NCBI GenBank assembly: GCA_030762935.1
Contig: CM060883.1
Span: forward strand, 53,280,001 to 53,344,000
Reading direction: 5' to 3'
DNA: 64,000 nt
Source: Hymenopus coronatus
Lineage: Eukaryota; Arthropoda; Insecta; Mantodea; Hymenopodidae
The position numbers were made by a program, and so were the translations under genes. Below the pieces are notes generated by a model that was given only the letters and a program-made list of their open reading frames with translations, was not told the DNA's origin and made no database searches. Shown here in pieces: positions 33,341 through 43,244 of this stretch (within the stretch, counting starts at the first letter, position 1; the number at the start of each line of letters is the position of its first letter).

Positions 33341-33649
33341 ATACCACCCTCTCGATTTGTGTGAAAATATTTCTCAATATTTTGGAAACTACAACAAGCT
33401 TATCTATTAAACCAAAATGGCGCATGTGATAACGTCTACGTCACCAGCAAACAGTTTAGTTCCAAATGTATGAGGGGGACAAGAAGTGAGAATGATGGGA
33501 ACCTATTAAATTAACGGAATCCGTATTGACTTTGTGTCTCTGTGCTTCTAATGACGTCACGGTTAATTCGGCAAACCCAGCTCGTGTGGAAAATTTGGCA
33601 GTTTAGAATTAAGGATGCTTTAAATTACATTTTCTGCAATATCCACGGA
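33341..33649. other. Unassigned spacer with CRE-like motif
   Basis: TGACGTCAC occurs near 33551. No gene nearby gives it meaning. Confidence 0.3.
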
Positions 33650-33945
33650 AAAATCTGAAATGTGTCTCATTTTCATGCATATTTCTTATGGAAAAAACTG
33701 TCGTGTTCAATTCACATCACTTTCTATATCTGTTCTGCAAACAAGCTATTCATACAAAAACCTAGCCTCTTATCTACATCATGCTAATCCAGATCAAATT
33801 GGTGATATTAATTGCTTCCTTATAAGTAGTAGGGATATTATGGAATACACCACACTAAAGTAATGGTCAAAGCTTTAAAATACTGCCGTTATGCGACTGA
33901 CATTGAATTAGTTTCTGTCAATGGCCAGGAGTTAAAAAAATACCT
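33650..33945 (-). repeat. HT repeat, T-end unit 1 of tandem set
   Basis: T side in reverse: TGTTCAATTCACATCACTTT, GCTATTCATACAAAAACC, ATGCTAATCCAGATCAAAT, TTCCTTATAAGTAGTAGGG and GTCAATGGCCAGGAG. It is cut near TACCTGATGTTTTCC, where the T side restarts. Confidence 0.75.
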
Positions 33946-34215
33946 GATGTTTTCCTTTCAATAACTTTATCTGCTATTCTTACAAAAGATTATTTTTTAT
34001 CGGTATAGTGCTATTAAAGCTAAACATTAGCAGATATGGTTTTATTACTAGCTTCTTAACATGTAGGAGGGAAATAAGTAAATACACAACACAAAAGAGA
34101 TAGTCAAATATTTCAAAAACTATCGCTATGCGATTGACAATGAATTTGGTTCTGTTTCCATGACCAGGAGCAAAACAAAACAAGAAGCAAAAGAAAAAAA
34201 AAAAAAAAAAAAAAA
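33946..34215 (-). repeat. HT repeat, T-end unit 2 of tandem set
   Basis: Restart CTGATGTTTTCCTTTCAATA, CTGCTATTCTTACAAAAGAT, CTAAACATTAGCAGATATGG, CTATGCGATTGACAATG and CCATGACCAGGAGCAAAAC. It ends in an A run (34194-34216) before the next restart. Confidence 0.78.
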
Positions 34216-35047
34216 AGATAAAAACGGATGTGCTCTAACTTCTTGACTATCTGTTCTGCAAAAAAATTATTCCTTCATCTATATAATATTAATCAAGATA
34301 AACATTACCAGAAATTGTCTTATTCCTTAGTTCCTTATATGTAGAAGAAGAATAAGGGAATACACTTCGCTAAATCTACAACCAAATCTTTTAAAAGTTG
34401 TCACTAATCGACTGTCATTGAAGTCCGGTTCCCCTTTTATGGCCGGGTGTAAAACAAAATATTTGAAACCATAACGGCTTCCCTTTGAAAAAAGTTTAAA
34501 TACTTTAAAATTGAAACCAACAATAGGGATTAGTTAGCTAAAATGGTTATCTCTACGAAAAATGCTTAAGTTATAAATTGTGTATTTTAACGAGATCTAT
34601 ATTCTTTGTGTAGTAAGCTTTTGTCCCTTACGAACCAGTTATGCAAACATCACTCAGAATGAACAGGACTTCAGGGGCTATTCCAAAGAAATTAAGGCTC
34701 TACGCTTTATTTTCTATGTAAAAGTCTTTAAACATACAACATTTTGATCAAAATCGTAATCATTTTTTTAAAAAATCGAAAATTTCTAAAAATGCTTCAT
34801 GTAAGGAATAGTTTGGGGTGGTGAGAATTTTCAAAAATGTTCGTGTTGCACCCTTGCAAAATACTGCACTTAAATACCTAGTTTTGGTATTTAACGCATT
34901 TTGCGTTTTTGAGATATGCTTTCCGCAAACACACGTTTACTGAGCTTTTTCTATAAATTCTTTTTTTATTCAAGGGTCCTCAACAATTGTGTTAGAATGC
35001 AATATCTTCTATATCTAGTGTCTACATTGCGCATACATACATTTTCT
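34216..35047 (-). repeat. HT repeat, near full length, third in tandem set
   Basis: Restart AAAAACGGATGTGCTCTAAC. The complete reverse order follows to ATAGTTTGGGGTGGTGAG, TTTTGCGTTTTTGAGATATG and AATGCAATATCTTCTATATC with a decayed H end. The microsatellite site is reduced to CAAACACACG. Confidence 0.82.
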
Positions 35048-35657
35048 AGTCTTAACTCTTGAAGCCATTTGAGGTGGTTTTAGACATTTAAGGTTGCTAA
35101 TACGTTAACACTGTATTGCATGGTATTGCCATTTGGCAAAAATGATGATTTATTAACGCTTAAAGTGTGATTTGTTATTACTATCACAATATATTTGCAT
35201 TTAACAATGAAATTGAATGTGTTTGTGGCTATTTTGTATCGCAACCTAATTTATTTCAATATAATTTTAGTTTTTATTAAGAAGAGAAAGAAACTCCATG
35301 CAATTGCAATTAACCTAGCCCCGTCATCAACCACGTGTGACATCACACCGTTTATTTTTCGTGGGCGCTCTCTGTTCTTTACTATAGGCACATTTGACTG
35401 CAGTCTGGTGCTTGGAACTCACGACGTTCGGCTTTAACATGGAGTACGTAACGACTTAGCGATCACGGCTTTAAGAAATGCTTACATTAGAATGCGTGTT
35501 ATAGTGGCATCTAGACTAGTTCAAGAATTAGAAGAAGAGTGAATATGTAGCAAAATAATTCTTGGGGTAGAGAGTTAATGAGGAAGCATGCTAACAATTG
35601 AAACATCATTAGATACTACTACACCACTGCTCTGTAAAAAGTGACAGTGTTTCCATT
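35048..35657. other. Unassigned region
   Basis: An 80-codon + frame (35195-35437) has an N-terminal hydrophobic stretch (VFVAILYRNLIYFNIILVF) but no homology I recognise. I do not call it. Confidence 0.35.
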
Positions 35658-35735
35658 AGTACGTCGGTAGAAAGTTATTGCATTCCGCCAAACGATTCGT
35701 TACCGAGTCTTCACCGGAGATATACGCTTGCCTAA
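35658..35735 (+). repeat. HT repeat, H-end stub
   Basis: GTAGAAAGTTATTGCATTCC, CGTTACCGAGTCTTCACCGG and AGATATACG. It joins directly to the T end of a minus copy. Confidence 0.7.
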
Positions 35736-35737
35736 AT

Positions 35738-36578
35738 AAAAATCCGATGTGTTCCATTCTATTATTTTGTTCATAACTCTGTAACATATTAGTGTTAAGA
35801 AGATTAGACTTGCCTCTACTTCACGCTAATCGAGATAAACATAAGCAGAAATTCTCTTTATTCCTTATTTCCTTTTAAGTAGAGGGCAAATAAAGGAGTA
35901 TATTAGGCTAAAGCGATAGCCAAACCTTTTAAAAGCTGGTTGCCATGTGGTTGAAATCTGTTTCTTTGTATGACCCGTATGAGAAAAGTGTAAGTATTTT
36001 AAAACTGAAACCAATAATGAGGAATATCTCAAAAAAGTTCAACTACACGAAAGAAATGTGTATGAAATAAATTGTGTGCTTTAGCAAGTGTTGCATTTTT
36101 TGTTTAGTAAGCTTTTGAGTATGTCTTACAGTTTACCAGTTATGCAAATTTCAGCAATATTCTCCAGAATAAAGAGGTCTTCAGAGACTATTTCCAGAAA
36201 ATTCAAATTATAAATTTTAATTGTCATGTAAATATCTGTAATGTACCATATTTTAAAAAAATTTTGAGCCATTTGTGAGAAAATCAAAATATTATAAATT
36301 GTTTCCGTATAAAGGGTAGTTTGGGGTGGGAGTTTTTTCCTCAAAATATTAGAATTCTTGGAAGAAACTAAACTTAATTACCAAGTTTAGTATTGTACCA
36401 ACTTTTCGTTTTTGAGTTATCGTGTTCACGGACATACACACACCCGCACATTTTTTCTAAAAATGCATTTTTTTATACAGGGGACTCTAAAAGGTGATAT
36501 TCCGGTGAAATATCGGTATCAAAATTTTAGGAGGAGTCCAATACCTTCTCTACCTACACACCATGTGCTAATTAGAGA
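35738..36578 (-). repeat. HT repeat, near full length
   Basis: AAAAATCCGATGTGTTCC, ACGCTAATCGAGATAAAC, TATGAGAAAAGTGTAAG, TTCCAGAAAATTCAAAT, AAGGGTAGTTTGGGGTGGG, TTTTCGTTTTTGAGTTATCG, CATACACACACCC (microsatellite site) and CTCTACCTACACACCATGTG, an H end with a damaged arm. Confidence 0.88.
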
Positions 36579-36584
36579 ACGTTA

Positions 36585-37290
36585 TAAACACATTTTTAGA
36601 AAAAAGCTCGGGTATGCCTTATGTATTGGTATTTAAGTTTGATATCTTGCAAGGATGCGACACGAAGATTTTAAAGAAAATTTCTCCATCCCAAACTACT
36701 TTTTACATGGACAATTTTTCGAGAATATTGATTTTCTCAAAAATGGCTGTAATGATTTTGATTAAAACACCTCAGGTTTAAGATATTCTAATGACAAACG
36801 AAATGTATATCTTGAATTTTCTGGAATAACATCTGAAGACCTTTTCATTCTGGGTGACTTTTGTAGATCTCATTAAAACACATGAGTTATGTCATATACA
36901 TAACCGTTAACCGTTTTCAAGATATTCCGCATTAATGGTTTCAACTTAGCCACTTAAACTTTTCTGAAACGGGAAGGCATCTTTCTCCTCGTTTCTCGTT
37001 TGTTTACTCCTGGCAAGCAAAGAGAATGGGATTTCAACTATTTCACCTAGCGATCGGCTTTTAAAGGACTAGACTATCGCTTTAGCCTGTGCATTCCGTT
37101 ATTTTTCTTCCACTTATATGGAAGCTAGTAATAAGACCAACTCTTCTTAGGTTTATCTTGATCAGCATAATAAGATAAGTACAAGATAAGATAATGTACG
37201 TTAGATAATAGATTAATCTCTTGAATAAAAGGTGTTATTGGTGAATAGCTAGAGAACATCATGTGAATGGAACACATCAGATTTTTTCCT
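36585..37290 (+). repeat. HT repeat lacking most of the H end
   Basis: Enters at ATTTTTAGAAAAAAGCTCGG. TTGGTATTTAAGTTTGATAT, AAGGATGCGACACGAAGATT and AAATGTATATCTTGAATTTT run on to GTGAATGGAACACATCAGAT and TTTTTT. It forms an inverted junction with the previous minus copy. Confidence 0.85.
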
Positions 37291-37430
37291 TCTACTTACA
37301 AGGAAGCAAGTAATAAGGAGAATTTATACTAATGTTTATCTCGTTTATCATGAAGTAGATAGAAGAAGAAGCTTTTTAACTATATTTGTTGCAGAGATGT
37401 AGAAAAAGTCATGTAAATGGAACACAGATT
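37287..37430 (+). repeat. HT T-end tandem unit 2
   Basis: After the T run the sequence jumps back to CCTTCTACTTACAAGGAAGC and repeats to ATGGAACACAGATTTTT. About 143 bp. Confidence 0.85.
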
Positions 37431-37583
37431 TTTCCTTCTATTTAGAAAAACTAAGTAATAAGACCAGTTGTGCTTATGTTTGTCTCGATTAACATGAGTA
37501 GATAGAAAAATAATATTTTGTAAGAATTATTTGTTTACAAAATACATAGAGAAGGTAATGTAAATGGAGCACATCAGAATTTT
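37431..37583 (+). repeat. HT T-end tandem unit 3
   Basis: The same jump point (TTTTT to CCTTCTATTTAGAAAAAC), repeated to GGAGCACATCAGAATTTT. Units 2 and 3 differ at many sites, so the duplication is not recent. Confidence 0.82.
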
Positions 37584-37584
37584 G

Positions 37585-37935
37585 CTGTTTCTCTATTACT
37601 TAAATTTAATAATGCAAATACACTATTTCACCGAAAACACTAATTGAGGATTCATTAATAGAAGTGAAGCATTTCTGGGTGTGTTGTATGCGTGCAGCGC
37701 GCGCGTATGTGTGTGCATTTGTGGGTCTGCCAGTGAGCAGCATAACTCAAAAACGAAGAAAATTCTTCCTCCGCAAACTGCCTGTTTAATGGAAAACGTT
37801 CTCGAGCTTTCTGTTTTTGTATATTCCGCAACTGGCTCTGACGAGTTTGAATTAAAATGCGATATGCTTTTTGCACATTTGCAGGACAAATAGTGTTCTC
37901 TCTCTTGAATTTTCAGAAAATTGGCTGTGAACGAT
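37585..37935 (+). repeat. HT repeat, degraded H-half
   Basis: CTATTTCACCGAAAACAC, GTGTGTTGTATGCGTGCAG, CAGCATAACTCAAAAACGAA, TTCCTCCGCAAACTGCCTG, CTCTTGAATTTTCAGAAAAT. The CCAAACTTGG and GGATGCGACACG blocks are deleted. Confidence 0.65.
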
Positions 37936-38326
37936 TGTTACTTTTTCTACACATACTATGTACGGAGTGTATAGAAAAGGTATCGTGTTGTATTGCAACC
38001 CAACAATTCAATACCAAGATTTCATCGGAAATACATGTTTTGGGATCCCCTGAATAAAAGAAATTTTTTTAGAAAAAGGTCAGTGTGTGCTCTTTTATAT
38101 GTATGTGTCTGATTTCAAGAAAATCTCACCACCCCAAACTACCCTTTGCATGGACATTTTTTTCGAAAATTTCGTTTTTCTCAAAAATGGCTCTGATTAA
38201 AATACCAAATATCAAGGCCGTTTAAGTCACAAATAAAATGTATATCTTGAATTTTCTGCGAATATCTTCTAAAGACCTGTTCATTCTGGATGAATTTTGC
38301 ATAACTGGTAAACCATAAGAGATAGA

Positions 38327-38487
38327 CAATGGTATATGAAGTTAGCATGGTAACCATTACACCGAGGGCGACATGGGAGGAAGAAGAAATTCCAAAAGAG
38401 TGGAGAGAAGGCTTAGTAATAGAATTGCCAAAGAGGGGGACCCTTTAAATGTAAGAATTGGAGAGTATAATCTTACTATCTACATCA
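38327..38487 (+). mobile_element. Short retrotransposon-like fragment inside HT
   Basis: The insert begins with TATGAAGTTAGCATGGTAAC, also present at the end of the SINE A copy at 45810-45830. One frame then reads EEIPKEWREGLVIELPKRG, which resembles the finger region of RTE-type LINE reverse transcriptases (a W..GL.I.LPK.G pattern). Stops follow. No target duplication is clear. It is probably a chimeric or truncated retro-insertion. Confidence 0.5.
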
Positions 38488-38817
38488 AACTTAGCACACA
38501 AAATGCGTGGGTCTCGTTAAGTCATATATTTTTTTTTTCGTGGAGTTGATCGTTTTCGAGATATTCCTTGTTATTAGTTTCAGTTTTAAAATAATTTAAC
38601 ATTTCTCAGGCGGGAACTCGTCAACTTCGGGTCATTAAAAAAAAAAATGGATTTCACTTTCGTAGAAACCACATTTTAAAACATTTGACTGTCGATTTAG
38701 GTTAGAGTATTCTCTTATTTCTCTTCTACTTGTAAGGAACTAAGTAATACGACCGTTTCTACTAATGCTTATCTCAATTAGCATGAAGTAGATAGAAGAA
38801 TAGACTTATTACCGATA

Positions 38818-39056
38818 ATTCAATAGCCCGCCTGGGTTGGTAGCAGGTCTGCCTCTCATTCAACCGGTCGCGAGTTCGAATCTCGCTTAGGGTGAGTTAC
38901 CCAAATAAGGGGTTTTTCGGGGTTTTCCCTTATTCTGATATTGTCAAGTAACTTTCACCTCCATGTACCCCGAGATCATTTGAGCATTATTTCACCAATG
39001 TAATTCATCGTCCGATATGATCACCAGGTTAAAGGACGTTAAGCTAAATAAAAAAT
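38818..39056 (+). mobile_element. SINE C
   Basis: Head AGCCCGCCTGGGTTGGTAGC and CCGGTCGCGAGTTCGAATCT (B-box); body GGGGTTTTTCGGGGTTTTCC, CTCCATGTACCCCGAGATCA and TTTGAGCATTATTTCACC. Tail GGTTAAAGGACGTTAAGC then AAATAAAAAATAAAT. The second copy is at 54117-54340. Confidence 0.85.
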
Positions 39057-39161
39057 AAATATTTTGTTACAAAGATGTAGATAGAGTAATGTGAATGGAA
39101 CACATCGTATTTTTTATACTAGGTGGTAAACCCATATAATATAAAAGTATGCTATCTCGTT

Positions 39162-39323
39162 AAAGCATACAAATTATTTAAAATAAATATGTTTGTAATT
39201 TTGACCATTTTCCAGACTTATTTGAAATTAGTTGAAATTTCAAAAGCATACAAATTATTTAAAATAAATATGTTTGTAATTTTGACCATTTTCCAGACTT
39301 ATTTGAAATTAGTTGAAATTTCA
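39162..39323 (+). repeat. Perfect 81 bp tandem duplication
   Basis: Units 39162-39242 and 39243-39323 are identical by eye (AAAGCATACAAATTATTTAA .. GAAATTAGTTGAAATTTC). The period is a multiple of three, so a 72-codon frame with a doubled 27-residue segment appears. No other evidence suggests coding. Identity suggests a very recent event or an assembly artefact. Confidence 0.95.
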
Positions 39324-39333
39324 AGCGCAAGTA

Positions 39334-39513
39334 ATTTTTAATTTCTCTACTATATACATAGTTGCAGTAAAGAGAGAACAACTTGTTGTATTCCACTTAT
39401 CTTTTAAAAATCCAGAGTTCATCAAAATTACACGTTTCGAAACTCCTGAGCTCAGAAAAGCATTTTTAGAAAAAACGTCCGTATATCTACATGTCTGTGA
39501 ACTGCATACCTTA
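39334..39513 (+). repeat. HT repeat, H-end fragment
   Basis: TAATTTCTCTACTATATAC, TTGTTGTATTCCACTTATC, ACACGTTTCGAAACTCCTG, ACGTCCGTATATC and CTGTGAACTGCATACC. It stops where AAAAATCTGATGTG of a minus copy begins, giving a head-to-head junction. Confidence 0.75.
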
Positions 39514-40190
39514 AAAATCTGATGTGTTTCATTCACGTGGATCATGTACAGCTATTTCACATGCAAACTATTCTTACAAAACCGAGATAAAGTTAGCAGA
39601 ATTGGTTTTCTTACTTGCTTTGTTGTATACATTACGGAAATAAGGAAACGTATTAGGCTATAGAGAAGTCAAATCTTTTATAAGCTGGTGGCTTTGCATG
39701 GCCAGCATAAAGCAAGGGATATATTAAACAGGTGGGTTCCCGTTTGAGAAAAGTTACGTACTTTAAAAATGAAACCAATAACAAGTAATATCTCCAAAAT
39801 GGTCAACTAAATAAAAAGTGCTTTAACGAGGTATTTTATCGAGATGTACAGTTATGTGCAGTAAGTTTTTATCTATCTCTTACGGTTTATTAGTTAATGC
39901 AAAATTCACCCAGAATAAAGAGGTCTTCAGATGGTATTCCCAGAAAATTCAATAATTACATTTTATTTTTGATTATCTATTTAATATACGGTATTTATAA
40001 ATAAAATCCTTACTCATTTTTTATAAAATCTATTTTTATTTAAAAATTGCTTTATGTTAAGGGCAGTTAGAAATCGGTGGATTTTTCTGAAGATCTTCTA
40101 AATATCAAGTTTGGTATTTAAAGGATTCGTTTTTGTGTTATGCTGTCCACAGCCTCTGACATACACGCACACATACACACAGATTTTTAT
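39514..40190 (-). repeat. HT repeat lacking the H end
   Basis: AAAAATCTGATGTGTTTC to GTTTTTGTGTTATGCTGTCC and CACGCACACATACACACAG, then an immediate restart of the T end of the next minus copy at AAAAATGTGATGTGCTCC. The cut is just beyond the microsatellite. Confidence 0.82.
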
Positions 40191-41093
40191 AAAAATGTGA
40201 TGTGCTCCATTCACATGATTTTTCTCTGGCTCATCCACAAACAAACTTCCTCACAAAAGATTGTTCTTTTATCTGCTTCTTGCTAATATAGATAAACATA
40301 AGCGGAAATTGTCTTATTACTTGCTTCCTTGTAAATAGAAGGCAAATAAGACTAACATTTTCTGAAGCGATGCTCAGATGTGTTAAAATATATTGCTATA
40401 TGAAACAATTGAAATGCGTTTCTCTGTTTCATTCCTTTCTGACGAAAGTTGACTTGAAAAGTTTTAGGTACTTCAAAACAAAACCAATAACAAGGGACAT
40501 CTCGGAGGCAGTTAACTCTACAAAATAAGTAGTTTTTTTTCTTTTTCTATGTCTTAGGGTTTATGAGTTAAACAAATGTTATCCATAATAAAGAGTTCCA
40601 CAAATTCAAGATATGCATTTCGTTTGTCATGAACATATCTTAAACATCTGTCACATTAATCGAAATCGTTAGAGCCATTTTTGAGAAATCAACATTTTCG
40701 AAAAATGCTCCATATAAACGGTATTTGGGTGTGGGAGATTTTCTTGAAAATATTCGTGTCGCATCCTTAGAATATGCTGAACTTTTATACTAAGTTTGGT
40801 ATTTAAGGAATTTTCGTTTTGAGCTATGCTGCCCACAGGACTTTTTCTAAAAATCTTTTCCTATATTCAGGGGATTTCAAAATTGTTATTTGCTGTGAAA
40901 TATTGGTATCATAGTTTTGTTGAAATACAATACCTTCTGTATCTATTATGTACATACGTGTTAGAAACAGTAAAAATACTGTTTATGGGATCAGATATTT
41001 TCAAATGTATTTGAACTGAAATTTCGGTATCAATGTTTGAGTGGAATGCAATAGTTTCTCCACCTCTAAACTATGTATAAGCGGAGAAAGTAA
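40190..41093 (-). repeat. HT repeat with duplicated H-end unit
   Basis: Full reverse order to a first H end near 40970 (TTAGAAACAGTAAAA). A second H-end unit follows (40980-41093) with TTTCGGTATCAATGTTTGAG and CTCCACCTCTAAACTATG, ending GGAGAAAGTAAT. Confidence 0.82.
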
Positions 41094-41267
41094 TAAACAT
41101 TAAATAAACATTAATAATGCAGTTTTAATGTATCCTACAGTTGCAGAAACTATACAACAGTAAACGATAGTAAACAGTGAGTTTTCATTCTTTATTTGTT
41201 GTAAGTCTTATAAACGCCTTTTTGGCGTTTATCGACTTATCGTATATTATACAAATGTCAAAAAGAT
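41094..41267. other. Short unassigned spacer
   Basis: It contains CGCCTTTTTGGCG, a small palindrome. Otherwise nothing. Confidence 0.3.
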
Positions 41268-41867
41268 GATACATTGACATGACTTATTCTACCTGTTCTA
41301 TAACAAGCTATTCTTACAAAAGCTTACTCTTCTATCTGCTTCAAATTACTCATGATAAAATTTGGAAAAAAATGAGCTCAATACTTAGTTCCTTATGAGT
41401 CTGGTCTCTATGTGATCGAAGTTCTCATATTCCAGTCTGAGAAAAGTAAGTATTTTAAATTTTATACCAATAAGAAGGAATATCTAAAATGGTTAACTCC
41501 TGGCATAAATTGTTTAAACGAGATCTACATTTTTTGTGTAATAAGTAATTGCATATCTGTTGCGGTTTGCCAGTTGTTAAAAAATCATCCAGAATGAAGA
41601 GGTCTTCAGAGGCTATTCCTAGAAAATTCATGATATACATTTTACTTGTCGTGCAAATATCTTAAATATACAATATTTCAAAACTTTTACCATGTGTTGC
41701 ATAGTTTGGGACGGTGCAATTTTCTTGAAAATCTTTCTGTCGCATCCTTGAAAAATGCTGAACTTACTTATTAAGTTTAGTATTTAAGCAGTTTTAGTTC
41801 TTGGGTACTGTTGCTTACAGACACACAAACGCCCACACTCACACGTACAGAAACGGATCTTTCTATA
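41268..41867 (-). repeat. HT repeat lacking the H end
   Basis: ATGACTTATTCTACCTGTTC through TTGGGTACTGTTGCTTACAG and CACACAAACGCCCACACTC. It stops after GGATCTTTCTATATA, and the next minus copy starts AATCTGTGTTCC. Confidence 0.82.
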
Positions 41868-42896
41868 TAAATCTGTGTTCCATTCACATGATTTTCTCTG
41901 AATCTCTATAGCAAATTATAGAGATTCAGAAATATTTATATTAATTATATTCAATATAATTTATTTTATGGAATGGGAATTAGATTGAGATCTTCATCTA
42001 TTGTTATGACTTTCTTATTAGCTTATTCTTCTATTTCATGATAATCGAGATAAACATTAGCAAAAATGGTCTAATTACTTAGTTTTTTATAAGTAAAAGG
42101 GAAATTAGGAAACACAAGGCTAAAGCGATAATCAAATATTTTAAAAGCTGGATGCTATGCAATTGCAATTAATTCTCTTTGCATGCCCAGGACTTGACAA
42201 ATTCCCGTATCAGCAAAGTTTTAGATATTTTAAATTTGAATTGAACAAAAAGGAATATTTCTGAAATAGCTAATTCTACAAGAAATTGCATATGTCATAA
42301 GATGTGTATTTTAACGGGCTCTACAATTTTTGTATAGTGACCCTTTGGCATCTCTTATGATTTACCAGTTATGTAAAAGTAGTTAAGAATGAAAGGGACT
42401 TTACAGGTTTTTCCCAGAAAATTGAGATAAACATTTTGTTGTCATATAAGTATAATTAATATATGATATTTAAAGAAAATTGTCAGAGCCATTTTTGAGA
42501 AAATCACAATTTTCGATATGAAGAAGGCTGTTTGGGGTTGAGCGATTTTTTTTTTGAAAATCTTCGATTCGCATTCTTGGAAGGTGCTGAATTTAAAGTT
42601 TAGTATTTAACGTACTTTTCATTTTTGGGTTATCGTGTTTTCAGTCACACGACACACTGACATATGAACGCACACATACACGGTTCTTTTCCTAAAAATG
42701 TTTTACTTAGTTTTAGGGGACACTAAAACGTGTATTTACAGTGAAATATTGGTATTGACTTTTTGTGAAAATTCTGTTTTATAATCAAGGAACCGCAAAA
42801 CATGTATTTCGGGTGAAATTTTGTCTTTGAATTTTTGGGTGGAATATAATACATTTTCTCTACCCACTATGTGTATAGAATGTGTAGAGAAAGAAA
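41868..42896 (-). repeat. HT repeat with T-end hairpin and doubled H-side block
   Basis: The T end is followed by a perfect 14 bp hairpin (TCTGAATCTCTATA 41897-41910, TATAGAGATTCAGA 41917-41930) not seen in other copies. The normal reverse order then follows. On the H side the block with AAACATGTATTTCGGGTGAA occurs twice (about 42670-42765 and 42766-42860). The H end is CTCTACCCACTATGTGTATA..GTGTAGAGAAAG. Confidence 0.82.
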
Positions 42897-43079
42897 AAAA
42901 GTAATCTTTTATTTAGATCTCGTGATTCTTCACGCCTATTTTCTACAGTAATATTAAATTAATGCATGGGTAATGTTCTAGAAGAACTAGGTTTAAATAC
43001 TGGCTCATATCTTGGTGAATGGGAGGAAAGTTAAGAAACCGGTTCAGCCAATAGAAGATGAGGACAAGTAGGCATGTAG
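42897..43079. other. Unique sequence upstream of CpG-rich block
   Basis: No repeat. It may hold distal promoter sequence for the block that follows. Confidence 0.3.
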
Positions 43080-43168
43080 GCGGTGGTGGGGAATGTGCGC
43101 AACACGTGGGCGCAGGGCGGCGCGACGCACGGTTTTGTTTAAATAGGCAGCAACGTCGGGCACCCGCG
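43080..43168 (+). promoter_or_regulatory. Candidate core promoter, CpG-rich
   Basis: A sharp rise in GC and CpG (GGGCGCAGGGCGGCGCGACG) in an otherwise AT-rich window, with an E-box CACGTG at 43103-43108 and a TATA-like TTTAAATAG at 43138-43146. It is flanked by repeat-free DNA. Transcription toward the + strand is inferred from the TATA-like box and the downstream splice donor. Confidence 0.45.
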
Positions 43169-43244
43169 TAACAGACGCTTGCTGCTGCCAAGATCCGAAA
43201 CAACTTCGGCCCATTCACGACTCCACCAGAACCCATCGTCTCAG
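43169..43244 (+). other. Candidate noncoding first exon
   Basis: About 75 bases from roughly 25-30 bases after the TATA-like box to a good splice donor (GTCTCAG|GTAGGC, cut after 43244). No ATG lies in the segment, so it would be 5' UTR. No matching acceptor or coding exon was found in the next 2.4 kb of unique DNA, implying a long first intron or a gene continuing beyond the window. The overlapping 97-codon minus frame is a GC-driven alternative. Confidence 0.4.

Larger units (their letters stand above)
37938..39118 (+). repeat. HT repeat interrupted twice
   Basis: H end TACTTTTTCTACACATACTATG and hairpin; GT block reduced; CACCCCAAACTACCCTTTGC, TCTTGAATTTTCTGCGAATA. It is broken at 38327 by a retrotransposon-like fragment, resumes near 38488 (TTTTTTCGTGGAGTTGATCG), and is broken again by SINE C at 38818. 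Its T end GGAACACATCGTATTTTTT lies at about 39100-39118. Confidence 0.85.

Noticed and set aside
37623..37893. Overlapping 70-88 codon ORFs on both strands
   Set aside because: Lie in a degraded HT copy including its GT tract. Not conserved among copies.
42943..43236. 97-codon minus-strand ORF across the CpG-rich block
   Set aside because: No domain recognised. Its openness follows from high GC and its C-terminal half is low-complexity hydrophobic from AT-rich DNA. Promoter/5' exon is the better reading.
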